From: a virus
Direction: 5' to 3' (one strand)
Length of the DNA stretch: 22,069 nucleotides
Virus record (IMG/VR): IMGVR_UViG_3300037502_000285
Span: 1 to 22,069 of that record
Positions 7,381-14,831 of the stretch are shown in pieces. Position 1 is the first letter of the stretch; each line of letters opens with the position of its first letter. The notes below the pieces were generated by a model. The model saw only the letters and a list, made by a program, of their open reading frames with translations, made no database searches and was not told the origin of the DNA. A program made the position numbers and the translations under genes.

Positions 7381-7756
7381 CAGAAACCTCTACCCACGAA
7401 GTTGTAGCCTCATCCCATGAATAACGCTTTGGGTTTTTGGCTGTGCCAACATCTGTTGGGTATGGAACCGGAGACTCCCATAGGCAAGTATCCTCGTTTA
7501 GCACCCATGAGGCATAGGGCTTGGGAGGAATAAAAGCATCCCGACCAGCATCGTAGGTGTACCCAATACCAGCATAGTTCTTACGCAGAGGCGTGCCACC
7601 TAATGCGTGTACCCCACCGTGGGTGTTGTACGAGGTCTGTTTATAGACATCGCCTGTACGAGCGCAGAGGTCTGCCTCTTTACCGTCATCTTCCTGTCGG
7701 CCTACGGTCACGAATGTGACTATGTTGTTTTCATCTAATTTCGCAAAATGGGACAC
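7370..7756 (-). CDS. Conserved phage protein of RKNYAGIGYTYD type
   Basis: This 128-residue protein starts at GTG (7756-7754), backed by a perfect AAGGAG ribosome site six bases upstream; no ATG fits. It contains a string of motifs I associate with many aquatic phage proteins: FAKLDENNIVT at the start, YKQTSYNTHGGVH, RKNYAGIGYTYD, RDAFIPPKPYASWVLNEDTCLW, PVPYPTD, and a final YSWDEATTSWVEV. The motifs are aromatic and Pro-rich, suggesting a compact beta domain that packs against a fibre. In such genomes it usually lies near tail fibre genes, as here. Its precise role is not known to me; it is likely a virion or fibre-associated protein. Confidence 0.9.
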   Translation of the reverse strand: MSHFAKLDENNIVTFVTVGRQEDDGKEADLCARTGDVYKQTSYNTHGGVHALGGTPLRKNYAGIGYTYDAGRDAFIPPKPYASWVLNEDTCLWESPVPYPTDVGTAKNPKRYSWDEATTSWVEVSDAA

Positions 7757-7762
7757 CTTAAT

Positions 7763-7768
7763 CTCCTT
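7763..7768 (-). promoter_or_regulatory. Shine-Dalgarno site that fixes a GTG start
   Basis: AAGGAG lies six bases before the GTG at 7756-7754 and overlaps the TAA stop (7769-7767) of the polyglycine gene. It decides the start of the 128-residue gene and couples its translation to the fibre gene upstream. Confidence 0.85.
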
Positions 7769-10271
7769 AACTAAAAGTTACTGTTTCTGATGTGGTTGAA
7801 GTAGCAGTCACGGTGTAAATCTTAAAGCCGCCGGATGTTGTGGAGGATTGCGTTACACCGCCTGAGAAGGTTGCAGTACGGGCTTCTGGAATCTTGATGA
7901 TGACTACGCCTGAACCACCTGCACCGCCACCAACGGTATATCCACCACCCCCGCCACCGCCTGTATTGGCAGTTCCAGCAGTTCCGGTGCTGGTAGAGCC
8001 AGCGCCGCCACCATCAGAAGCAGTGCCACCAGAGCCGCCAGTCTGTGCGCCACCGCCACCACCACCAGCCCGAGAAACAGATGAGCCGGTAATTGAAGAA
8101 GATACACCAGACCCGCCATTACCGCCTACTCCTGAACTAGGAATATTGCTACCAACAGACCCTGCGCCACCACCTCCACCGCCAGCGTTTGTTGAATTAC
8201 TTGTTCCACCAGCGTAGCCTTGGTTTGCAGTTCCGCTTCCGTTTGATAAATTATTCCAACCCCCACCGCCTGAACCGCCCGCTTGCGGAGAGCCGTTTCT
8301 TCCAGCGCCGCCTTTTGTAGATGTAATTGTGGAAAAAATAGAATCATTGCCAGCATTTACTGCCGCCCCACCAGCGCCAACGGTGACGGTATAAGAAGTA
8401 CCAACTGCAAGACTTAACGAAGTTTCAGCAGAAGCACCGCCACCTGAAGTTCCGGCACTTGTGCGATACCCGCCAGCACCACCACCGCCAACATCTCCAC
8501 CGCCGCCTCCAGCAATAACTAGGAAGTCAACAGTAAAGTTTGGCTGGAACGTCACAGTCTCAGATGTAGTAGACGTAGCAGTTACAGAGTAGATGTTGAA
8601 CCCACCGGATGTGGACAATGACTTAGTAACGCCGCTAGAGAATGATGCGCCTATGTTGTCAGGTACTTTAATGATGACAATGCCAGAGCCGCCGTTACCG
8701 CCGTTGTAATTATTGCCGCCAAAATTAGCACTACTACCGCCGCCACCGCCACCTGTGTTAGTAGTACCAGCAGTTCCGTTTGCTCCTGTGCCAGCACCAC
8801 CACCGCCACCGCCGCCAGCACCGCCAGAACCAGCGGCGGTACTATTAGCACCACCGCCGCCACCGCCACCGGAACGAGTTACAGATGAGCCAGTAATAGA
8901 GGATGCAGTACCAGCGCCGCCATTTGCTCCAGCACTTCCACTTGATGTTCCACCAATTGCTGATGCGCCACCCCCACCACCTCCTCCGCTAGAGGCCGTA
9001 TTTACTGGGGCAGCACCACCATTGCTACCCTGTGATGGAGATGTATTAGGCGTGTTACCAGAACCGCCTAAATAATATGGGGTGTCGTTAGAAGTGCCGC
9101 CGCCACCAGAACCACCAGTTCCAGCCGCTTTTGCGCTTGATGCTCCATTGCCGCCACCCGTTGAGGTGATTGTTGAAAATACGGAATCAGAACCGCTATT
9201 CCCAGTTCCTGTATTTCCAGCAGTTCCTCCTGAACCACCAGCACCAACGGTTACGGTATATGCCTGACCAAAAGCAACCGATAATGTTGTGCTTGACCGA
9301 TAACCACCAGCGCCTCCACCTCCAGCGGCTCGACTGTTATTCGATGTTCCACCTCCACCTCCACCAGCCACCACAAGCAAGTCGCTCACAGGTGCGCCAG
9401 CAAGGAAAGTCACAGTCTCACTCGTTGTAGAAGTAGCCGTGACTGTATATACGTTGTATCCCGCAACAGAAGTCGAGAGAGATGAAGTTACACCAGATGA
9501 GAATGAGGCATAGTGCGTAGATGGGATTTTGATGATTACGACACCAGAGCCGCCTGCGCCACCGTTAGAGTTTCCTCCACCACCGCCGCCACCACCTGTA
9601 TTAGCCGTTCCGTTAGACGCTCCGGTTCCTGATGCGCCAGCACCGCCTCCACCAGCACCACCAGCACCAGCGTCATCTAATCCACCACCACCACCCCCAC
9701 CCGCCCTAGTTACTGAGGAACCAGTAATAGATGAGGCAGTACCCGCACCACCATCGCCAGACGTTGCCCCGCTTTGGTTTGCTCCTACCGCACCCGCACC
9801 ACCCCCTCCACCACCATAATTTACAAATCCTGTTGTACTTCCACCATTATTACCTTGAGATGGGCTTGTGCTTGGAGTATTACCAGTTCCACCAGATGCA
9901 GCAGCACTAGGAGAACCAGCACCACCTCCAGAGCCTCCATTTGCTCCAGCACCGTTTCCAAAAGAACCGCCACCGCCGCCACCAGCAGAAGTGTTGCTTG
10001 AAAAAACAGAATTACTACCACTTGACCCTTTGTTTGATGTGCTAGTTGAACCTGCGCCACCCCCGCCAACCGTAACTGTATACGCCGTTCCAATAGATAG
10101 AGATTCGCTAGTAAATGAACGATAGCCTCCAGCGCCACCACCGCCACTAGCGTATGAATTAACATTATTCCCTCTGCCACCACCACCCCCACCCGCTACT
10201 ACTAGGTAGTCAGCAAGAATTCCAGCGGCCCCGCCACCACCAGCAAGAAGAATCTGAAAGATGCCGGTCAT
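7767..10271 (-). CDS. Polyglycine-rich tail fibre / adhesin-like protein, triplicated
   Basis: This 834-residue protein begins right after the stop of the previous fibre gene (TAAATG). It is dominated by runs of four to eight Gly. Three large units of about 255-280 residues repeat the same order: a hydrophobic strand (LVVAGGGGG), GGYR, YTVTVGAGG, a SVFST or SIFST turn, several Gly runs, ASSITGSSVTRAGG or a close variant, TANTGGGGGG, GSGVVIIKIP, FSSGVT, and VTATSTTSETVTF. Runs of Gly of this kind form polyglycine-II helix sandwiches in the adhesin of phage S16, and glycine-rich modules occur in many phage fibres. It probably forms a receptor-binding tip or fibre part; the three units may give reach or avidity. 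No chaperone gene is obvious. Confidence 0.9.
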   Translation of the reverse strand: MTGIFQILLAGGGGAAGILADYLVVAGGGGGGRGNNVNSYASGGGGAGGYRSFTSESLSIGTAYTVTVGGGGAGSTSTSNKGSSGSNSVFSSNTSAGGGGGGSFGNGAGANGGSGGGAGSPSAAASGGTGNTPSTSPSQGNNGGSTTGFVNYGGGGGGAGAVGANQSGATSGDGGAGTASSITGSSVTRAGGGGGGGLDDAGAGGAGGGGAGASGTGASNGTANTGGGGGGGGNSNGGAGGSGVVIIKIPSTHYASFSSGVTSSLSTSVAGYNVYTVTATSTTSETVTFLAGAPVSDLLVVAGGGGGGTSNNSRAAGGGGAGGYRSSTTLSVAFGQAYTVTVGAGGSGGTAGNTGTGNSGSDSVFSTITSTGGGNGASSAKAAGTGGSGGGGTSNDTPYYLGGSGNTPNTSPSQGSNGGAAPVNTASSGGGGGGGASAIGGTSSGSAGANGGAGTASSITGSSVTRSGGGGGGGANSTAAGSGGAGGGGGGGAGTGANGTAGTTNTGGGGGGSSANFGGNNYNGGNGGSGIVIIKVPDNIGASFSSGVTKSLSTSGGFNIYSVTATSTTSETVTFQPNFTVDFLVIAGGGGGDVGGGGAGGYRTSAGTSGGGASAETSLSLAVGTSYTVTVGAGGAAVNAGNDSIFSTITSTKGGAGRNGSPQAGGSGGGGWNNLSNGSGTANQGYAGGTSNSTNAGGGGGGAGSVGSNIPSSGVGGNGGSGVSSSITGSSVSRAGGGGGGAQTGGSGGTASDGGGAGSTSTGTAGTANTGGGGGGGYTVGGGAGGSGVVIIKIPEARTATFSGGVTQSSTTSGGFKIYTVTATSTTSETVTFS
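7770..10208 (-). repeat. Three tandem polyglycine protein units
   Basis: Unit 1 spans about 9405-10208, unit 2 about 8547-9386 and unit 3 about 7770-8531. The protein segments line up motif by motif, and VTATSTTSETVTF is identical in all three. The DNA is not: between units 1 and 2, 7 of the 13 codons of that segment differ by synonymous changes, including a two-base Ser codon switch. The triplication is therefore old, or the DNA has been kept diverse while the protein stayed fixed. Confidence 0.85.
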
Positions 10272-11318
10272 TTATGACACGTTCCCTGTGATGACGCAGA
10301 CGTTTGCGTTTGCAAACAAGACTGTAGCGACACCACGGGTTGCTAAAGAAACCGTAGCCTTATCGCTATCCGTACCGGCAATATAAGCCGTACTGATCGC
10401 GCAGTTTACCGTTACAGCACCGTTAGAATTATTAAATAGTGACACAGCATCGCCATTGGCAAACGTACCGTCCGGCACGGTAATTGAACCGCCAGAGGTA
10501 ATCTGAATGTATTTGCCTACGTCAGAAGTGGTCAGCGTATACGAGGTATTTTTAGGCCCACCGTCAGGAATGTTTCTAAATCCCATTCTGAATCCGCTGC
10601 CACCTTCCGTAAACGAGATGGCATTTGCGCCAGATAAGAAAACACCAGTATCCGTATCGTCAGTAAAGCGCAAAGAAGGTGCCGCAGCATTGCCGTTAGC
10701 CAAAGAAGCAATGGTTATAGTCACGTTTCCGCTAGAAATGTTGGCACCAGCAATATTTGCCGCCGTAATTCCGGTCAATGTACCGCCAGTAACTACTACG
10801 TTGCCAGACTGAAGATTGGTAACATTGGCTGTAGTTAAGTTAGCCTGAGTCGCGGTTACGTTAGTAAATGTTGCATTGCCAGAACTGATGTTAGCGCCTG
10901 CAATATTGGCTGCGGTAATGCCTGTTAAGGTGCCGCCAGTGATCAATACGCTTGCCGATTGCATAGTTGCAATGTTGGCAGTCGTTAGGTTTGCTTGCGT
11001 AGCCGTAACATTAGTAACTGTTGCGTTGCCACTAGAAATAGTGACGTTAGAAATCGTGCCGCTTGTGACGTTTACGTTGACAAGGGTGACGTTACTAAGG
11101 GTTTCTACGTCCACCGTGACGTTATCTAGCGTAATGTTGCTGATCGTGCCGCCAGTGATTGTGACGTTGCTTGCTTTTAGATTGACTAAGGTTTCAGCAC
11201 CACTGTTTATACCGTTTATGGCGTTAGATAGTGTAGAAAAATTAGCATCTAGTTGCGACAACGGGATAGACGTTGTGGCATTAGCAAACGTATTGGGTAT
11301 AGTTACAGGAAGTGCCAT
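10272..11318 (-). CDS. Tail fibre protein with 50-residue tandem repeats
   Basis: This 348-residue protein starts one base after the nozzle stop codon (TAAATG) with GAGG as ribosome site. The N-terminus (IPNTFANATTSIPLSQLDANFSTLSNAIN) is typical of small phage fibre proteins and should attach to the virion. Residues 45-205 are Asn/Thr/Ile-rich strands with motifs such as TGGTLTGIT and GANISSGN, likely a repetitive trimeric beta shaft; residues 98-147 and 148-197 are near-identical tandem copies. Residues about 210-265 are a linker, and the C-terminal domain (YTLTTSDVGKYIQIT ... SLFNNSNGAVTV ... VATVLF) is a beta domain seen in many fibre tips. It is the first fibre gene after the nozzle and may be the adaptor to which the others attach. 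Confidence 0.9.
   Translation of the reverse strand: MALPVTIPNTFANATTSIPLSQLDANFSTLSNAINGINSGAETLVNLKASNVTITGGTISNITLDNVTVDVETLSNVTLVNVNVTSGTISNVTISSGNATVTNVTATQANLTTANIATMQSASVLITGGTLTGITAANIAGANISSGNATFTNVTATQANLTTANVTNLQSGNVVVTGGTLTGITAANIAGANISSGNVTITIASLANGNAAAPSLRFTDDTDTGVFLSGANAISFTEGGSGFRMGFRNIPDGGPKNTSYTLTTSDVGKYIQITSGGSITVPDGTFANGDAVSLFNNSNGAVTVNCAISTAYIAGTDSDKATVSLATRGVATVLFANANVCVITGNVS
10728..11027 (-). repeat. Two 150-base (50-codon) tandem repeat units
   Basis: Copies at 10878-11027 and 10728-10877 encode near-identical 50-residue units that start with NAT-TNVTATQANLTTAN and end with GANISSG; the end of the second copy is followed by NVT. Of the 13 codons for the shared TAANIAGANISSG segment, 10 differ synonymously. 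The shaft is thus repeated in protein but hardly in DNA. Confidence 0.88.
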
Positions 11319-13067
11319 TTAGAACCTCGCTCTCAATTCATGCTCAAGTTGGAAGCCGTTGATCGTAAACGGCGTAGTTGTTCCGTCAAGGGTGATTCCA
11401 AGATACTTACCATACATCTTGGCATCGGATTTGTATAGATAGTAGTCAGAACCGCCAGTCACGGTAGAAGAAATCCAGCCAATAAAGTTGCCACTAGAAT
11501 TAGTCCACTGCACCACTTGGCTAGAGTTGTTGATCCAGTCAATAGAGTTGGCAAAACTGATGGCATTAGACTGCTGGTTTTCAGAGTCAATGTAGGCCGT
11601 AAAGTCGGCAAAACCAGTGCCAAGCGTAGCCTCAATACCGACTTTTAGGGCTTGTTTGTCCCTAATTGGATCGCCCATAGGCCAAAGGGCAGACACCACC
11701 TCCCACTCAATACCTGCCGTGCTGTCTTGGTAGAACCTGACTAGGTCTTGCCCAGTCGTACCGTACATCAGAATATTGCCCGAAATCACTGCCGAAGCCG
11801 TGCGGGTTATGTTATCCCCTTGGCTCGTAAAGAACCACTTTCGGTCAAAGAAAATGGCTTGTATTTCCCGTGGCGTGGTAGTGCCATTGGTAGGCTCGTT
11901 ATAAGTAAACGTCCAAGCAGCGCACAAGATATTGTTGAGCAAGACCTGACCAGCCGTTACGGGCTTAGTAAAGTCTATGTCTGGGAAGATTCCATCTATG
12001 TCATCGCTGATCTTGGAGGTTGTAGCACCCACTAAGGCGTAAACCCCATAGCGATTCATAAACAACATGGATCGGAAATACGGAAAAATAGCGTACTTAA
12101 AGTTAGAACCAATAGATGCCGATACGTTGGTATTGGTAAATATTGTTTCACCTGTTGAACTATTCACCCGTACATCAGAAAACACGTTAATGCTATCTTC
12201 ACCGTAAATATACAGGAAGTTGTTTGCCGCAATAATTACGGCAATGTCGGTTCTTAGCGTTGAGTCGGTAAGCGTAATGAATCCGCTAGATACCGATATA
12301 AAGTCATTGTAGGTGTCAGCAGCAGAGTAGTACACCGTGCGACCATCAGCAATCCAAGTACGACCACTGAAAGTAGCAATAGAATTGCCATTTTGACTAA
12401 AAAGAGTACAAGTGACATTAGCGCCAGCACCGTTGCCTCCTGTATCTGTGATCGTGACTGTAGGTGCAGATGTGTAGCCACTTCCGGCCTCCGTAACAAT
12501 AATTTGAGATACGGCATTACCAACTAAAACAACCTCTCCTGTAGCCGTAACGCCGCCAGTTTCTCCGGGTGCGCCAAAAGTGACGGTAGGGGCAACGTAG
12601 TTAGCGCCACCATTATTGACGGTTACTGTGCCAATGCTACCAATACTGACAAGGTTTGTTCCGTCCCAAGTTTTATAACCTTTGGCTGGATCAATAATCA
12701 GGATTCTTTCGTTTTTCCACTGCACAATCTGTACATCAGCATTGGAAAAAGTGTTGGCAGCGGCTAGGTTGCCTTGAGTATTGGTCTCAATATTGACGTA
12801 CTGAGCGCTTCCGTTTTGCTGGAAGGCAAACATGTACTCAGTATTATTGATGTTTGCCGATGCCATATACGTGACCGTATTGGCAAAAGATACGTTAGCC
12901 ACGTTTTGTGGCGAGTTAACAATCTTGATATTGCCGTAGCCAATGGGCTGAGTGTTCTCAAGCCAAGCAAACTCGCCCTCGCCAATGGCGGTGCGGTTGT
13001 TTTTGACGTTTACGCCCTTGAAATCTTTGCTTACAAAGTATGATTTCTTTTGCTCGACAGCCGCCAT
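11319..13067 (-). CDS. Tail nozzle / packaged-DNA stabilisation (gp10-like) protein
   Basis: This 582-residue protein directly follows the adaptor stop (TAAATG). The N-terminal pattern (DFKGVNVKNNRTAIGEGEFAWLENTQP) and the later string of strand pairs (ILIIDPAKGYKTWDG, IATFSGRTWIADGRTVYYS, FLYIYGEDSINVFSD, MLFMNRYGVYAL) fit a beta-propeller-type nozzle protein of the P22 gp10 / T7 gp12 sort, which closes the tail channel after the adaptor. About residues 145-222 look like an inserted pair of small domains (NNGGANYVAPTVTF and GSGYTSAPTVTI), a module more usual in fibres. The C-terminus returns to strands with IDWINNSSQVVQW. Order after the adaptor supports the call. Confidence 0.85.
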   Translation of the reverse strand: MAAVEQKKSYFVSKDFKGVNVKNNRTAIGEGEFAWLENTQPIGYGNIKIVNSPQNVANVSFANTVTYMASANINNTEYMFAFQQNGSAQYVNIETNTQGNLAAANTFSNADVQIVQWKNERILIIDPAKGYKTWDGTNLVSIGSIGTVTVNNGGANYVAPTVTFGAPGETGGVTATGEVVLVGNAVSQIIVTEAGSGYTSAPTVTITDTGGNGAGANVTCTLFSQNGNSIATFSGRTWIADGRTVYYSAADTYNDFISVSSGFITLTDSTLRTDIAVIIAANNFLYIYGEDSINVFSDVRVNSSTGETIFTNTNVSASIGSNFKYAIFPYFRSMLFMNRYGVYALVGATTSKISDDIDGIFPDIDFTKPVTAGQVLLNNILCAAWTFTYNEPTNGTTTPREIQAIFFDRKWFFTSQGDNITRTASAVISGNILMYGTTGQDLVRFYQDSTAGIEWEVVSALWPMGDPIRDKQALKVGIEATLGTGFADFTAYIDSENQQSNAISFANSIDWINNSSQVVQWTNSSGNFIGWISSTVTGGSDYYLYKSDAKMYGKYLGITLDGTTTPFTINGFQLEHELRARF

Positions 13068-13706
13068 TTAGTACCCCGATTGGTACACAGATGGCAGTCG
13101 GCGTGTGAATGTGCTGTTTAACGCACCAAGGATTTGCTTCGTGTACTCTTGCTTGAAGATTTCCGATTCACCGTAGGACTGCTCTTGGTACTTGGCTTTG
13201 TGCGCCGCGTAGTACGCGACTGCTTCGTAGAACGGGCTTTGGATTTCGGTGTCGGACTGCGACCCAGTGACAAGAGGTGACGGAAGAACGACAGTATCCA
13301 GTTCGATTTCATACGCTTGATCCGGTTTTGGCCCTATGTAAATTGTCTTGGCACCATAAATGGAAAAGCCTATGGGCCTGCCATTGTAGTTTTGCCAGAA
13401 ACGTAATTGGGCGTTGAAGTCCGTCCAAGCCATGTAATACATAGGCCAGCGACTATCGCCCCAGTAAAGGTTGATATTAAGAATATCAATCGTGTTATTG
13501 CCCTGCGGCAAATCTAAGTAGTCGATGGTTTCATCGCCTACCGTCAAGGTATAGGTTTGTAGTATTCGCCTACACCCAGAATCCTGCACGGTATGACCCC
13601 GCGCATCGTTGATGTAGTCTATTAGTTCTGAGTCAGTCCAGAAGTTGCCATTAACGTCATGCAGCAACCGCCGTGTTTCGGTGATGTAGTCTGATAAGGT
13701 TGGCAT
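13068..13706 (-). CDS. Head-tail adaptor (gp4/gp6-like) protein
   Basis: This 212-residue protein has GAGGG as ribosome site. The N-terminal segment (YITETRRLLHDVNGNFWTDSELIDYINDARG) matches the helical start found in head-tail connector proteins that bind beneath the portal (P22 gp4, HK97 gp6-type and T7 gp11-type folds). The middle is beta-rich with DYLDLPQGNNTIDIL and IYIGPKPDQAYEIELDTVVLP, and residues 155-200 form the long C-terminal helix (FYEAVAYYAAHKAKYQEQS) typical of these adaptors, ending in TRRLPSVYQSGY. Its place between capsid proteins and the nozzle gene agrees. Which of the adaptor subfamilies it belongs to cannot be settled here. Confidence 0.85.
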   Translation of the reverse strand: MPTLSDYITETRRLLHDVNGNFWTDSELIDYINDARGHTVQDSGCRRILQTYTLTVGDETIDYLDLPQGNNTIDILNINLYWGDSRWPMYYMAWTDFNAQLRFWQNYNGRPIGFSIYGAKTIYIGPKPDQAYEIELDTVVLPSPLVTGSQSDTEIQSPFYEAVAYYAAHKAKYQEQSYGESEIFKQEYTKQILGALNSTFTRRLPSVYQSGY

Positions 13707-13715
13707 AAGCCCTCA

Positions 13716-14069
13716 TTACTGTAACTGTTGGACTTTTGCCACGCCTTTGACCTCGGCCTTTTGAACCTTGGGCATTGGCGCGGCTACTCGTTCCACCACC
13801 GGGGCTGTCAAGTGGACTTTCTTTGCAGGCTCGTTAGAAAACGAAAACTCAGCCAAGCGCTCTTTTGCGCGAGGCAAGTCTGTGTTCATTTTCATCCAGC
13901 CAAGCCTGACAAAATACTGCTCTTTATCATCATCGCCATAACCAAAGATATGCTTTGCAGCCTCCAATGAGATTTCAACCTCCTTATTGGTTTCAAAAAC
14001 GTATTCAGTGTTTTCAAAACGTCCGGTTGCTGGAATCCCTTTGTTGGTTACAAAGATACTTTGGCTCAT
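13716..14069 (-). CDS. Unknown 117-residue protein of the neck region
   Basis: It starts at an ATGA overlap with the preceding gene. Residues 1-70 look folded (IFVTNKGIPATGRFENTEYVFETNKEVEISLEAAKHIFGYG, then YFVRLGWM), with one mixed strand-helix domain. Residues 80-117 are Lys/Ala/Val/Pro-rich and probably flexible (VVERVAAPMPKVQKAEVKGVAKVQ). No family is recognised. Being between two beta-rich virion-type proteins and the adaptor, it probably is a structural or head-completion factor. Confidence 0.85.
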   Translation of the reverse strand: MSQSIFVTNKGIPATGRFENTEYVFETNKEVEISLEAAKHIFGYGDDDKEQYFVRLGWMKMNTDLPRAKERLAEFSFSNEPAKKVHLTAPVVERVAAPMPKVQKAEVKGVAKVQQLQ

Positions 14070-14467
14070 AGTGTGACAATATCTCCGTAAATGGCTACAT
14101 CACAAGTTACCCCGGATGCTGCCACGTTGACGTTAAAATACAAAGCAGGTGCAGTAAACACATTGGCGTTTGCCGCAGCAGATAAAGTCAGGTTCACATA
14201 CGATGAGGTGCTAGAAGCGCCGGTCAAAGTTTGTGTATCTGCAACATCTGTTCCGGTTGCTGCCGTTGAGGTGTGAACCCCAACGTCAGCGCCGGTTGCT
14301 GCGCCGCTAAAGTTACTTAGCGTAACTTGACGCACAATGTACTTATTGCCGTCCTGCACGGAAACTACAGTGTCTCCAGCAGTGCCAATAGATTGGCCTT
14401 GTAGGAAACCAAGACGCTTATACCCAAAACCATCTGGGTATTCACGACCTACGGCATTTGCGTCCAT
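14066..14467 (-). CDS. Beta-rich virion-type protein, unknown
   Basis: This 133-residue protein has a strong ribosome site (AAGGAGG) ahead of its ATG. The start (DANAVGREYPDGFGYKRLGF) is followed by repetitive Ser/Thr/Ala strands (VSVQDGNKYIVRQVTLSNF; SSTSSYVNLTLSAAANANVFTAPALYFNVNV). The low charge and strand rhythm match small capsid decoration or surface proteins. It lies two genes after the capsid gene. It may be a decoration protein, but no named family is visible. Confidence 0.87.
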   Translation of the reverse strand: MDANAVGREYPDGFGYKRLGFLQGQSIGTAGDTVVSVQDGNKYIVRQVTLSNFSGAATGADVGVHTSTAATGTDVADTQTLTGASSTSSYVNLTLSAAANANVFTAPALYFNVNVAASGVTCDVAIYGDIVTL

Positions 14468-14476
14468 AGTGCCTCC

Positions 14477-14818
14477 TTATACGTTACCGAATGTTTCGGG
14501 AGCAGCGACTTCGCTGCCGACCACAACATAGGTAGACGTAACAAGTTGGTTGCCAAGGTTAGTAATACGCACGTTTGTACCGTCAGCGATCATAAAACCG
14601 CCGGTGTTGTTAGCCAACACGTTAGCAAAGCCAGTACCGGCAGATGAGTTGTTCACCTGAACGGCTACGTTTGCCACTGGATAAAAAACATACGAACCAG
14701 CAGCCAACACGGACGATGCTCCAGAAGTCAGGCCGGTAGAGCCTGCAATGAAGTATGCAGCCGTGCTGTTGGCGTTAGCGCTTGCTAACAGGATTTTATT
14801 AAGGGCTAATGAAGGCAT
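14477..14818 (-). CDS. Beta-rich virion-type protein, possible head decoration protein
   Basis: This 113-residue protein lies immediately after the major capsid gene, with a perfect AAGGAGA ribosome site. It is rich in Ala, Ser, Asn, Val and Gly with short strands (YFIAGSTGLTSGASSVLAAGSYVFYPVANVAVQVNN; NVRITNLGNQLVTSTYVVVGSEVA). It resembles its neighbour at 14066-14467 in composition, and the two may be a related pair. Head decoration proteins often follow the capsid gene, so that role is plausible, but it is inferred from position only. Confidence 0.87.
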   Translation of the reverse strand: MPSLALNKILLASANANSTAAYFIAGSTGLTSGASSVLAAGSYVFYPVANVAVQVNNSSAGTGFANVLANNTGGFMIADGTNVRITNLGNQLVTSTYVVVGSEVAAPETFGNV

Positions 14819-14831
14819 GTCTATTTCTCCT

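Noticed and set aside
7840-10125. Long Pro-rich open frames on the plus strand opposite the polyglycine gene, plus other minus-strand frames in the same region
   Set aside because: Gly codons on one strand read as Pro on the other and keep the frame open. They have no ribosome sites at proper spacing and run against all real genes.
7770-10208. Regular repeats that at first look like a CRISPR array or a DNA minisatellite
   Set aside because: Repeats are Gly codon runs of uneven length in a long protein frame; there are no identical direct repeats with unique spacers.
11319-14818. A programmed frameshift as used by long-tailed phage tail chaperones
   Set aside because: There is no tape-measure gene and no pair of overlapping frames with a slippery heptamer; all genes here have their own starts.
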